Shown piece after piece: positions 47,170 to 56,800 of a stretch of 64,000 bases of DNA. Positions within the stretch are counted from its first letter, which is position 1; the number at the start of each line of letters is the position of its first letter. A model generated the notes under the pieces. It ran no database searches. It worked only from the letters and a program-made list of their open reading frames with translations, and was not told where the DNA came from. Both the position numbers and the translations under genes were made by a program. Source of the stretch: Kordiimonas sp. (GTDB taxonomy: Bacteria > Pseudomonadota > Alphaproteobacteria > Sphingomonadales > Emcibacteraceae); NCBI GenBank assembly GCA_002700365.1, contig PADB01000010.1, positions 62,001-126,000 of the forward strand, given 5' to 3'.

Positions 47170-47859
47170 TTAAATGTCCAACGTTGATTTTTTGTCCAAC
47201 GCACCAGCAATATATCCACCCATTTTTTCAAGCCGTGCCAGATAAAGCTCATCAAAGTCCTCTACTGTCGAGTCTTTCACCGCAGGACGTGATAACATCG
47301 CCGCCGACCATTTTTCCATTTTCGGTAGCCCCGCAATTAAATCCAGCCCCAGATGACGCTTAAATACATCCATGCGCCGTAACGTCCCTGCATAGGCAGC
47401 ATCGGCCAACGAAAACGCCTCACCGTTGAACAATGGTCCGTCTCCTAACTGCCCTTCCAATCGCTCCAATTTCTCACGGGCAGCATTTTTCTTTTCAAAA
47501 TAAGTCTCTTTATCCTTTGCATGCATTAACTGAAACAAGTCGCCGGATATTTGATTACCGAATTCAATCCAGGCACGGTTTTTTGCTTTCAGCAGCGGAT
47601 CCGACGGGTGCAGTGCAGGGGGAATAATCTCATCCAGAAATTCATTAATCACGGCAGATTCAAAAAGGATTTCACCATCAACTTTCAGGACAGGGACCTT
47701 GCCCAAAGGTGAAATCTCCAAAAACCAATCTGGCTTATTTGCCAAATCAATATACGTGATATCAAAATCCACCCCTTTTTCCAGCAACGTCACAACGGAA
47801 CGCTGCACAAAAGGGCATGTTTTAAAACTTATTAATTCAAGCTTGGGGGAAATGGACAT
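47170..47859 (-). CDS. Glutathione S-transferase family protein
   Basis: About 229 residues. An N-terminal thioredoxin-like domain starts LELISFKTCPFVQRSVVTLLEKG with a CPFVQ motif (omega/DHAR-like cysteine type), ISPLGKVPVLKVDGEILFESAVINEFLDE has the glutathione-binding SAV; the C-terminal half is all-helical. ATG 47859 has AGGAAGAG upstream. Cys-type GSTs often reduce or deglutathionylate substrates; substrate unknown. Confidence 0.9.
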   Translation of the reverse strand: MSISPKLELISFKTCPFVQRSVVTLLEKGVDFDITYIDLANKPDWFLEISPLGKVPVLKVDGEILFESAVINEFLDEIIPPALHPSDPLLKAKNRAWIEFGNQISGDLFQLMHAKDKETYFEKKNAAREKLERLEGQLGDGPLFNGEAFSLADAAYAGTLRRMDVFKRHLGLDLIAGLPKMEKWSAAMLSRPAVKDSTVEDFDELYLARLEKMGGYIAGALDKKSTLDI

Positions 47860-47950
47860 AGTTCTCTTCCTGATGAGATTACACATTCTTCTCAAGCATA
47901 AAATAATTGCCAGAGGATAAAAGCCGTAATTTTACAGGAATCATCGGAGA

Positions 47951-49141
47951 TTATCCCAATTCATGGGTAAGGAGGTCCGCATCAACATCCGGGATAATGC
48001 GTTCTTTCGGCAGGGTAATAATCGCACGTGTCCCTTTACCATATTCGCTTTCCAAATTGAAAACAGCCCCATGTAAATCCAAATAGGCCCGCACAATGGA
48101 TAGTCCCAGGCCGCTGCCTTCGTTCACTCGATTTAACTCACTATCGACTTGGAAAAAGGGCTGCGTCACGGAGCTAAGCTGTTCTTTGCGTATGCCGATA
48201 CCCTGATCTATCACCTCGATTGATAACCCGCCATCACGGTTTTGATAGGCAACTAATGTGACCGTACTACCTTCTGGTGAAAACTTCACCGCATTGGACA
48301 ACAAATTCAATAAAACCTGACGCAGAAGCAAAACATCGCCTTTCACTTCCGGTAGACGCGCCATCGTCTGCGGCTGTATTAGAATGTTCTTCTTCGTTGC
48401 GGTTGCCGACATAATTTTTGTCGTTTTCTGGATCAACTCTTCTAGGTCGAAAATTTCATCATTGAGTTCCAGTTTCCCGGCCTCAATCTTAGACATATCC
48501 AAAATCGCATTGATAACGCTGAGTAAATGCTGACCACTACCATGAACAATATCAACATATTCACGATATTCTTCCTGGGCAATCGCACCATAAGTTTCAT
48601 TTTTAATTATTTCAGTAAAACCGATAATGGCGTTTAACGGTGTCCGTAATTCATGATTCATATTGGACAAAAACATCGTTTTACTACGATTGGCATCTTC
48701 CGCTTCCCGCTGTGCGACCATCGCCTGCTCTGCCCGAATTTTCATCTTTTCTGACGTTGCCTGAAGAAGCGACAATGCGGTTCCCACCCCCAAATAATCC
48801 TGACCGCGACAAATAATAAATCCTGTCATCAGGGCATTAGGTTCATCTTTAACAAGAATTTCCGTCAAAAAGTCGATAGAATTAGAACTATCAACAATAA
48901 GAGGCGTCGCGTGCATCAACGAAGAAATAGGCCGCTTTTCGTATAAGGCCCGACCAAAACGGTCTGCCAGACGTAAAATCATTTCCGTTCTGTTTACCAA
49001 ACCCACAGGACGGTCATCGTCAATAACAGCAATCACCAATAACGATACATCGGATTGAAAAATTTCAAACACATCTTCACAGGGCGTCTGAGGTGAGACA
49101 ATAGGCACCTCTGTCACCAGTATTTCAACCGTATTTTCCAC
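47951..49141 (-). CDS. CBS-domain sensor histidine kinase, soluble
   Basis: About 396 residues from GTG 49141 (AGG eight bases upstream; the frame opens at TTG 49165). No membrane helix. Residues about 1-125 look like a CBS pair (VSPQTPCEDVFEIFQSD...VGLVNRTEMI; IVDSSNSIDFLTEIL...YLGVGTALSLLQ), a coiled coil follows, then HisKA with His163 (NMNHELRTPLNAIIGF), and HATPase with LLSNAVKFSPEGS, DQGIGIRKEQL and GSGLGLSIVRAYLDLHG. No response regulator is adjacent. The CBS part may sense an adenine nucleotide. Confidence 0.85.
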   Translation of the reverse strand: MENTVEILVTEVPIVSPQTPCEDVFEIFQSDVSLLVIAVIDDDRPVGLVNRTEMILRLADRFGRALYEKRPISSLMHATPLIVDSSNSIDFLTEILVKDEPNALMTGFIICRGQDYLGVGTALSLLQATSEKMKIRAEQAMVAQREAEDANRSKTMFLSNMNHELRTPLNAIIGFTEIIKNETYGAIAQEEYREYVDIVHGSGQHLLSVINAILDMSKIEAGKLELNDEIFDLEELIQKTTKIMSATATKKNILIQPQTMARLPEVKGDVLLLRQVLLNLLSNAVKFSPEGSTVTLVAYQNRDGGLSIEVIDQGIGIRKEQLSSVTQPFFQVDSELNRVNEGSGLGLSIVRAYLDLHGAVFNLESEYGKGTRAIITLPKERIIPDVDADLLTHELG

Positions 49142-49285
49142 GCTGCTACGCCTGCTTCCATACAAAGTATAAATAAATGTATATACTTACACGCTAGGAT
49201 GGCGGGCATTTATTAAGGCAATCTTACTGTAGCAAAAACTTCATATTTCATATGTATTTGCTACCATAAAATATGATCGTCACTG

Positions 49286-49801
49286 TCACAGTGATGACAC
49301 GCGGTCCAGAACAACAAAGCTATAGTCGTGGCTATCCTTATCTCCGGCAGAATGGTCTTCGGAATGGCGTATCACCCAATCATTGGTGCTCCATTCCGGG
49401 AAGTAGGCATCTCCTTCCACCTCACCTTTCACTTTGGTCAGGTATAGGCGGTCTGCAATGGGTAAGGCTAACTTAAATATCTCCCCACCGCCAATGACCA
49501 TGACTTCCGGTTCCCCCTTTGCCGCAGCAATCCCCATTCCAATTTCCAGTGCTGTCTCCAGACTATGGGCAGTAATCACACCTTCATGGCTATATGACGT
49601 ATCGCGGGTGATAACGATATTCGTTCGCCCCGGTAAAGGCTTACCAATGCTATCATAGGTTTTACGCCCCATGACAATGGGCTTTCCCATGGTAATTTTT
49701 TTAAAATATTTCAGATCAGACGATAACCTCCACGGCAGGTCGTTATCACGACCGATAACGCGGTTATCCGTCATTGCTACCACCAGAGCTACACAAGGCA
49801 T
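49286..49801 (-). CDS. folA: Dihydrofolate reductase
   Basis: 171 residues. VALVVAMTDNRVIGRDNDLPWRLSSDLKYFKKITMG with the catalytic acid Asp in DLPW, PIVMGRKTYDSIGKPLPGR for NADPH and VIGGGEIFKLALP. It regenerates tetrahydrofolate after thymidylate synthase. Its ATG overlaps the thyA stop (TAATG). Confidence 0.97.
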   Translation of the reverse strand: MPCVALVVAMTDNRVIGRDNDLPWRLSSDLKYFKKITMGKPIVMGRKTYDSIGKPLPGRTNIVITRDTSYSHEGVITAHSLETALEIGMGIAAAKGEPEVMVIGGGEIFKLALPIADRLYLTKVKGEVEGDAYFPEWSTNDWVIRHSEDHSAGDKDSHDYSFVVLDRVSSL

Positions 49802-50595
49802 TATACAGCAACCTCTGCTTTTATATGTGGATGGGACTGGTATCCCTCAAGCGTGAAGTCATCATAAGTAAAAGCAAACAGATCCTTTACTTCTGGATTT
49901 AATTTCATTACCGGCAATGGCAACGGCTCCCGGCTAAGCTGCAATTCAGCCTGCTCTATGTGGTTCAGATATAGATGGGCATCACCAAAACTATGGATAA
50001 AATCCCCCGGTTTAAGATCACAGACCTGTGCCAGCATCAATGTGAGCAATGCATATGATGCAATATTAAAGGGCACCCCTAGGAAAATATCCGCACTACG
50101 CTGGTACAATTGACACGAAAGTCTTCCTTCAGCCACATAAAACTGGAACAAACAGTGACATGGCGGCAACGCCATATTTTCAACATCAGCAACGTTCCAT
50201 GCGCTGACAATATGGCGACGTGAGTCCGGGTTATTCTTTATCTGCATGACCAAATTACGGATTTGATCTATCTGTCCCCCATCTGCTGTGGGCCATGACC
50301 GCCACTGGTGGCCATAGACCGGCCCAAGATCGCCATTTTCATCTGCCCACTCATCCCAGATAGACACCTTATTGTCTTTCAGATAGCGAATATTTGTCTC
50401 CCCCATGAGGAACCACAACAATTCATGAACGATAGACCGCAAATGTAGTTTCTTGGTCGTCACCACGGGAAAACCCTCTGCCAGATTAAAACGCATCTGG
50501 TAACCGAAAACACTTTTCGTGCCTACGCCCGTTCGGTCTTCTTTAACAACGCCATTATCCAAAACGTGGCGCATGAGATCATGATACTGTTTCAT
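49801..50595 (-). CDS. thyA: Thymidylate synthase
   Basis: 264 residues. dUMP methylation with methylene-tetrahydrofolate. Catalytic Cys in [33 protein letters not shown] for folate, and [17 protein letters not shown]. Forms a two-gene operon with folA. Confidence 0.98.
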   Translation of the reverse strand: MKQYHDLMRHVLDNGVVKEDRTGVGTKSVFGYQMRFNLAEGFPVVTTKKLHLRSIVHELLWFLMGETNIRYLKDNKVSIWDEWADENGDLGPVYGHQWRSWPTADGGQIDQIRNLVMQIKNNPDSRRHIVSAWNVADVENMALPPCHCLFQFYVAEGRLSCQLYQRSADIFLGVPFNIASYALLTLMLAQVCDLKPGDFIHSFGDAHLYLNHIEQAELQLSREPLPLPVMKLNPEVKDLFAFTYDDFTLEGYQSHPHIKAEVAV

Positions 50596-50759
50596 AAGTC
50601 ATCCAACCTAAACGATGGGAATTACCAACAAAGGCCGCACATTGTACCCATCCAAAGAATTTAAGACTGCATATTGCACAAATCCCCCGCCAATGGCAAT
50701 TAACCTGTCCACCATCACCGTCACAATATTTTTCTTCGCACCTCTTTACATAACTAATC

Positions 50760-50788
50760 TTGGAATATTAATAATTACGCCTTATATT
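50760..50788 (+). promoter_or_regulatory. ssrA: tmRNA promoter, sigma70-type
   Basis: TTGGAA (50760-50765), 17-base spacer, TATATT (50783-50788). The predicted start near 50795 falls exactly at a perfect hairpin AGTTGG-GCAA-CCAACT (50794-50809) that should cap the tmRNA precursor. Confidence 0.65.
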
Positions 50789-50793
50789 AAAGA

Positions 50794-51090
50794 AGTTGGG
50801 CAACCAACTATGGCGATAAACAGTCGTGTGGAATAGACGTTGCGGACCCGGGGGCGGTACCCGGCGCCTCCACCAAAAAAAGTCAAAACCTTAAATTTAA
50901 GAGAACGACTTTTTCTGAGGGGGGCGAAATTAGGATCGACGTGCGTAGTAAAGGCATATCTTTCGCTCAGCGTGACACCGCTGCAAAACAGGTCAAAATT
51001 CACAAATGCAAACGATAATGAAGCATTTGCCGTAGCCGCTTAAGGCTACACGGGGTTCGGAGGGCACCTGGCAACAGAAGCCCTTCACTT
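50794..51090 (+). ncRNA. ssrA: Transfer-messenger RNA, circularly permuted two-piece type
   Basis: The acceptor half comes first: a T arm with stem CCGGG/CCCGG and strand CGCCTCC, then ACCA ending at 50875. The mRNA half starts at about 50920 with GGGGGCG, which pairs with CGCCTCC and puts the alanine identity pair G3-U70 in the acceptor stem. The removed spacer (50876-50919) folds on itself (AAAAAGTC with GACTTTTT). The tag ORF is 51008-51043: GCA start, coding ANDNEAFAVAA then TAA, so the full tag with charged Ala is AANDNEAFAVAA (12 residues). It ends in a pairing AGGGC/GCCCT near 51061-51084. The exact 3' end is uncertain by about ten bases. Rescues stalled ribosomes; sspB is the next gene. 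Confidence 0.92.
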
Positions 51091-51278
51091 TCATCTCTTT
51101 GCCGTTGCTATAGATTATGGTTAGCTTATTTTAAGGCTAAAATCAGAATTTCAGACTCGCAGAGCGTTGCGCAACAGGTTATAACCAATCTACAACATTG
51201 TCCGTCATCGTAACGATTGGGTCACGATGCTTTCCGTTCATGACGGCTTAAAAGACACGAAAAATAGGGTTTACATTG

Positions 51279-51782
51279 ATGTCAGAGATTGTAATCGAGT
51301 ATGACAGAATGGTGCAGGATGCGCTGCTGGGTGTTGTCAAAAACATTCTTTCAGATGCTTCCAAACAAGGTCTGCCGGGCGATCACCATTTCTACATTGC
51401 TTTTGACACCACTCATGAAGAAGTAAGCATTCCTCCCTACCTTCGTGAACGTTACCCCGAAGAAATGACAATTGTGCTCCAAAATCAATTCTGGAATCTC
51501 ACCATTCAGCAGGATTATTTTGAAGTAGATTTAAGCTTTAATCAAAAACGTGAAACCCTGCATATTCCTTTCGCGGCACTGACCGGTTTTCTTGATCCTT
51601 CTGTAGAATTTGGTTTGCATTTCCAACACAATCCCGGTGACGCGGACTTTATGGATGACGACTTTTCTGATGCCCATCCTGATAGCACTTCGGACACGCC
51701 CCCCTCAGGTGCACAAGAAGAGGCGGCTAAAGACGACAGCACAAAAGTTGTAACGCTCGACGCATTCCGAAAAAAGAAATAA
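51279..51782 (+). CDS. sspB: ClpXP adaptor SspB, alphaproteobacterial type
   Basis: 167 residues. EIVIEYDRMVQDALLGVVKNILSDASKQGLPGDHHFYIAFDT, VSIPPYLRERYPEEMTIVLQNQFWNL, FNQKRETLHIPFAALTGFLDPSVEFGL make up the tag-binding domain; a long acidic linker follows and the end DSTKVVTLDAFRKKK is the ClpX-binding tail. It tethers ssrA-tagged proteins to ClpXP. ATG 51279 is preferred over TTG 51276. Located 190 bases downstream of the tmRNA gene. Confidence 0.95.
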   Translation: MSEIVIEYDRMVQDALLGVVKNILSDASKQGLPGDHHFYIAFDTTHEEVSIPPYLRERYPEEMTIVLQNQFWNLTIQQDYFEVDLSFNQKRETLHIPFAALTGFLDPSVEFGLHFQHNPGDADFMDDDFSDAHPDSTSDTPPSGAQEEAAKDDSTKVVTLDAFRKKK

Positions 51783-52002
51783 CGGGATATTGGACTCTTG
51801 ATAATTCAGGCTCAGCGTAATCTGTTGGGCCACCAGATTTTCTCATCACATACTGGCCATATTTGATCTTTGCAGATACTCATAACATCGCGTTGCGTCC
51901 CGTAGCTACGCGCCAAAAAGCTTGGCCTGCATCTATAAAAACGCTAAAACTAAGCTAAATATTATTAATAGCCTAATGTCCGCCAGCCTTCAGGGATAAC
52001 TC

Positions 52003-53616
52003 ATGACAGACTTCACTTATAAAGACCTTCTTGCCCCCGCCCATAAGGATGAAACACCTTACCGCAAAATCACCTCAGACCACGTCTCTACAATAGAAGT
52101 AGACGGGCGGAAAATTCTAAAAGTCGAAGATGCTGGGCTGGAACTGATCGCCAAAGAAGCGATGCGTGATATAGCCCATTTATTACGGCCAGGGCATCTT
52201 GAGCAACTCACCAAAATTTTGGATGATCCAGAAGCTTCTGACAATGACCGTTTCGTTGCCACACAGCTTTTGAAAAACGCTAATATTGCCGCCGGCATGA
52301 TACTCCCAAGTTGTCAGGATACCGGCACAGCCATCATTGTGGGAAAGAAAGGCCAGTATGTCTGGACAGAAGAAGATGACGGCGCCCCTCTCACCCACGG
52401 AGTCATGAGAACCTATACAGAGACAAATTTACGCTATTCGCAAATGGCCCCTCTTAGTATGTATGAGGAAGCCAACACGCGTAATAACACCCCCGCGCAG
52501 ATTGATCTCTATAGCACGACGGGTAACGAATACCATTTCCTGTTTATGGCAAAAGGCGGCGGTTCCGCGAACAAGACCTTCCTGTTTCAGCAAACCCCCG
52601 CCATGTTACGTGAAGATAAAATGTTGCCGTTCCTTGATGAAAAAATTAAGACCCTGGGAACATCAGCCTGCCCGCCATACCATCTGGCTATCGTCATTGG
52701 TGGCCTATCCGCAGAATTAAATTTGAAAGTCGTAAAACTGGCGAGTGCCCGTTACCTTGATAATCTTCCCACAACCGGTGATAAGAATGGCCGCGCTTTC
52801 CGCGATGTGGATATGGAAAAGAAAATCCATCAAATGACAGAAAAAGCCGGCATTGGTGCCCAGTTCGGCGGTAAATACTTCTGTCATGACGTCCGTGTTA
52901 TTCGTCTCCCTCGTCATGGGGCGTCGCTGCCTGTCGGAATTGGGGTTTCCTGCTCAGCCGATCGTCAGGCCAAAGGCAAAATCACGGAAGAAGGTATTTT
53001 TCTGGAAGAACTGGAACGTGATCCTGCAAAATACCTCCCCGAAATCAAAAGCGACGACCTGGCGGGTCAAGTCGTGGATGTAGATCTCAATAAGCCTATG
53101 GGCGAAATACGCGCATTGCTCAGTCAATATCCCATCAAAACGCGGCTCAGCCTCACAGGGACAATCATTGTCGCCCGCGATATGGCTCATGCGGCTATTC
53201 TCAAGAATATTGAGGCAGGGCAACCCATGCCCCAATACATGAAAGACCATATCGTCTATTATGCTGGTCCTGCAAAAAAACCCGATGGTTTCGCCAGCGG
53301 ATCCTTTGGCCCGACAACGGCGGGGCGTATGGATAGCTATGTTGCGAAGTTTCAGGAATTGGGTGGTAGCATGATCATGTTGGCCAAAGGCAATCGATCT
53401 AAACAGGTCGTAGATGCGTGCAACACACACGGTGGCTTCTACCTGGGTTCTATCGGTGGGCCCGCAGCTATTCTGGCACAAGATAACATCAAAAATGTTG
53501 AAGTGCTTGATTTTGAAGATTTCGGCATGGAGGCTGTCTGGAAAATCGACGTTGAAAACTTCCCGGCCTTTATTGTCGTTGATGATAAAGGTAACGATTT
53601 CTTCGCAGACATTTAA
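52003..53616 (+). CDS. fumA: Class I fumarate hydratase
   Basis: 537 residues, iron-sulfur type (FumA/FumB). The N-terminal half has [23 protein letters not shown] (first cluster Cys), [14 protein letters not shown] with the second Cys, and [15 protein letters not shown] with the third; the C-terminal half has [32 protein letters not shown]. Converts fumarate to malate in the TCA cycle; the cluster is oxygen sensitive. AGGGATAA precedes ATG 52003. Confidence 0.96.
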   Translation: MTDFTYKDLLAPAHKDETPYRKITSDHVSTIEVDGRKILKVEDAGLELIAKEAMRDIAHLLRPGHLEQLTKILDDPEASDNDRFVATQLLKNANIAAGMILPSCQDTGTAIIVGKKGQYVWTEEDDGAPLTHGVMRTYTETNLRYSQMAPLSMYEEANTRNNTPAQIDLYSTTGNEYHFLFMAKGGGSANKTFLFQQTPAMLREDKMLPFLDEKIKTLGTSACPPYHLAIVIGGLSAELNLKVVKLASARYLDNLPTTGDKNGRAFRDVDMEKKIHQMTEKAGIGAQFGGKYFCHDVRVIRLPRHGASLPVGIGVSCSADRQAKGKITEEGIFLEELERDPAKYLPEIKSDDLAGQVVDVDLNKPMGEIRALLSQYPIKTRLSLTGTIIVARDMAHAAILKNIEAGQPMPQYMKDHIVYYAGPAKKPDGFASGSFGPTTAGRMDSYVAKFQELGGSMIMLAKGNRSKQVVDACNTHGGFYLGSIGGPAAILAQDNIKNVEVLDFEDFGMEAVWKIDVENFPAFIVVDDKGNDFFADI

Positions 53617-53630
53617 AAGGCTAAAGAAGG

Positions 53631-53876
53631 ATGACCGGTAAGGACGCGGAAATACTGCAAAAACATTCCGTTGTGATTGCCGGTCATCAAACATCTATCA
53701 CATTGGAAAATATATTCTGGTGGGAGCTCAAGGCCAGTGCCAAAAGCCAGAAGATATCCATATCGACACTTATCACTGATATCGATAACAAACGCCGGCC
53801 GGAAACCAACCTCTCCAGTGCCTGTCGTATCTATATTCTAAGAAAACTTCAGAACCGCTGTACAACATCAGCATAA
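53631..53876 (+). CDS. Ribbon-helix-helix domain protein
   Basis: 81 residues with the conserved SVVIAGHQTSITLENIFWWEL and LSSACRIYILRKLQ elements of the RHH_4-type family found in alphaproteobacteria. The strand-helix-helix fold suggests a small dimeric DNA-binding protein, target unknown. It is 14 bases after fumA and probably co-transcribed; AGAAGG is its ribosome site. Confidence 0.82.
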   Translation: MTGKDAEILQKHSVVIAGHQTSITLENIFWWELKASAKSQKISISTLITDIDNKRRPETNLSSACRIYILRKLQNRCTTSA

Positions 53877-53899
53877 TTCTGGAGGCCAGATACGTTACA

Positions 53900-56800
53900 T
53901 TATTTTGCCGGAACCACGTTATCCTGCTGTTTCGGGGTCAAGATATTCCTAAAGAGCAACTTACCAGCATCTTCTATAATCTTTTCACCATTCTTTTGCG
54001 ATGACGGCGTGTCCTTTTCTGGTGAAGAGGCTGGTGGTTGTTCATCCGGCAATGGAGCTGCAGGCCCATTCACTGGCCCCTCCTCCTCTTTCGCTCGCGG
54101 GCGTGCGATAGTACCAAAAAGATCTTGTAATCCCCCTCCGGGATTATCCTTTCTCAGGGACTGTTGTAATAAGTTGGCCGCAATTAACCCCCCCACATAT
54201 TTTTGCAATTTATCGGTTTGATAGGTAACAATGGGTTTATCCACACGCCCCGAAATGTTCACGCCGATAGGCGGGGCATCCTGATGTGCGCTTAAGGCGA
54301 TCTGCCCGGCGGCCTTTAACCGCCAATTCGGGACATCTATAATGCCACCCATCTTACCAATCGCACCATCCATGTGGATATCTGCCCCCTTGAGGCTGAT
54401 TTGTCCATTTTCTGCGACAACGTCTGCCGTCAACTCCTTAAACGGCGTCTGACCACGCGCCAGCACAGTCGACAATAGCCCCTTGAACCCTTTCATTTCT
54501 TTCATGTCATTTAGTTGGCGGCTTAACATCGGAATATCAATGCCGTTAATAACCCCTGATGACGTTGTCATTGTTCCCTTCCCGGAAAGTGATGACATCA
54601 ATGCATATTGACTTAGACCACTTGCATTATACTTCCCTGAGAAATTGACATTTGACGTCACAGGATTAATACCCGCCATCGTTTTTGCTGCCTTTGCTAA
54701 GGACGCATTTGTTAGCCGAACATCCAAATTCAACGACGGCAGCGGGGCACCAGAAGCCTTTTGGGATGTGTTACCAGAGCGGGCAAAATGTCCCGTCATC
54801 TCCACATCCCCACCAAACAAACGGCTTGTCAGACCTGTCAACGACAACACCTGATCTTTCAATGTCAACGTGAACCTTGGCTGTTCAAAAATATAATCCT
54901 GATAAATGAGACGGCTGGCATTCACACTCAAAAGACCGTCTACGCCTTCCATCCAATCCAACACCATCGGTTGTCGTGACCACTGCCCGAATTCATTATT
55001 TTTTTGTGATGTCGTCGGCAGCAGATGATCCGCTTTAATTTCTCCTGTCGTCAATTGTAGCTGTACATGGCGTTGCTGCCCTACCGATGAAAAGTCCCCC
55101 TCTCCTGAAAACTTCATCTGTCCAATTTGCCCTGTTATCTCTAGCAGGTTGTATTTATTGTTGCGCTGACGCAGGATCCCTTTCATATCCAACTTGCCCA
55201 GAGACGCGGCAGATGGTTGATAATCAATACCTAAGCCACGGACAAACTTGATCGTTTCTGGATGATGTAAAGTTATCAGAAGATCATAATCATATTCTTC
55301 AAAAAGTGCCTTTACACTCCCCTTCCCGGCCGCCTCATCGTGGGTGGGGCGATGTTGCTTTAAAGCCCCTTTTGCCGTTAAGTCTCCACCGGCTATCGTC
55401 ATCTTACCATCGACATCCAGTTGTGAGGGACTACCCGTGAGGTGTAATAGCGCGGCAATGGGACGGTCATCGGTCGCGCGCGGCGGGGTCAAACCACCGC
55501 CAAATTGTTGTATCATACTGACAAGGCTACTATTTTTAGCGCCAATATTTACATCAACACTCCCCAAATGCGGGAATTTTTTCAGCGTTGCGCTACGCAT
55601 ATTCCCCGTTGCTTTCAGGTTGGTGCCGCCCAGCGCACCTGATACATCAAAAACCATTTTCTCCGGCGAAATGCCCAATTTTCCTGAAAAAGCTCCCTTC
55701 CCCAGATTGCGCGCATCGACGGGTAAGTCGACATTGAGCTGCCGGACAAGAGGCAGCAAACTATCACCGCTGATTGAAAAATTCAGGTCGAGTTCCGGTT
55801 GCGATGTCAGTCCCTTGCCGTGACCTGTCATGGCGACATTCAGCCCGGCTGCATTAGCGAAGTTTAAGTGGCGTAAATGTAACGTCTGGTTTTGCAGACG
55901 TCCGGCAAAATGGGCCCCGCGCGTTTTTATCCCAGCATAATTGAGGCGAGCGACCCGCACATCATACTCCACATCCATTGCATCTAAAACAGGGGGCAAC
56001 ACCCATTGAAATTCTGTGCTGTCTGTATTCTCTACCCCAACATCAGGAATAGAAAATAGGTATGAATCCACATTGAACCGGTCAGCCTCTAATGCCACGG
56101 CCCATCGGGGAGAAGGCATCAGTCCATAAGACACATGTCCTGTAAATCGTGTTGAATCAATCAGACCCGACACATTACCAATAACCAATTGTTCCGGCTT
56201 TAGCTGATAATCGCTTCGAAACTGAAAACCAGTGAGCTGCCCCTGCGGCAGTGACGACACATCAAACTTTAACCACTCCGCGAAACCCCGCAAATTACTG
56301 GCATTAAACTGAATAGTGCCTGACAGCGATTTCTGGTCTATCCTGTCTGTTGTATTTTCTTGACCTGATTTATCTGCCCGCACAGACGCGGGCGTGATAA
56401 CATTCGTTTGCGCCGTAATTTTTACGTCCGCACCACCTGGTAAAATTGCATTTGCTTTTTCTATAGTGAGCATACCGTGTTGCATGGACGCCACGACCTC
56501 TAGCTGTCGGGCAATTTTGCCATTGTATAACATGGCCCCAATGGCCAATGTCGCCTCACCATTCACATTATCCGGCAACGCGATAAGCCAATTCCATGGT
56601 GCATCTTCTGCCTCTGGTAATGATGGGGTGCCACTATTATCTCCCGTCCTTTCGTGATCCATTAGCCACTTTATCCACGGCTGCCAGTTTTCCACATCTA
56701 CGCTATTCACTTTTAACGTGGCCGCGATGATTGGTACGGTTTTCAAATCAACAGATAACTGCCCAGCCCCTTTGGACTTTCCCAAATCAAAATCCAGCTC

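Noticed and set aside
50840-51043. 67-codon open frame ending in ANDNEAFAVAA
   Set aside because: Not a protein gene: it is the read-through of the tmRNA; only the last 11 codons are translated as the tag.
52954-53694. 246-codon open frame antisense to fumA
   Set aside because: It lies wholly over a well-supported class I fumarase and its protein has no recognisable domain; a shadow frame.
55344-55823. 159-codon open frame antisense to the AsmA gene
   Set aside because: One of several mirror frames in a long gene; Ser/Pro-rich without a family pattern.
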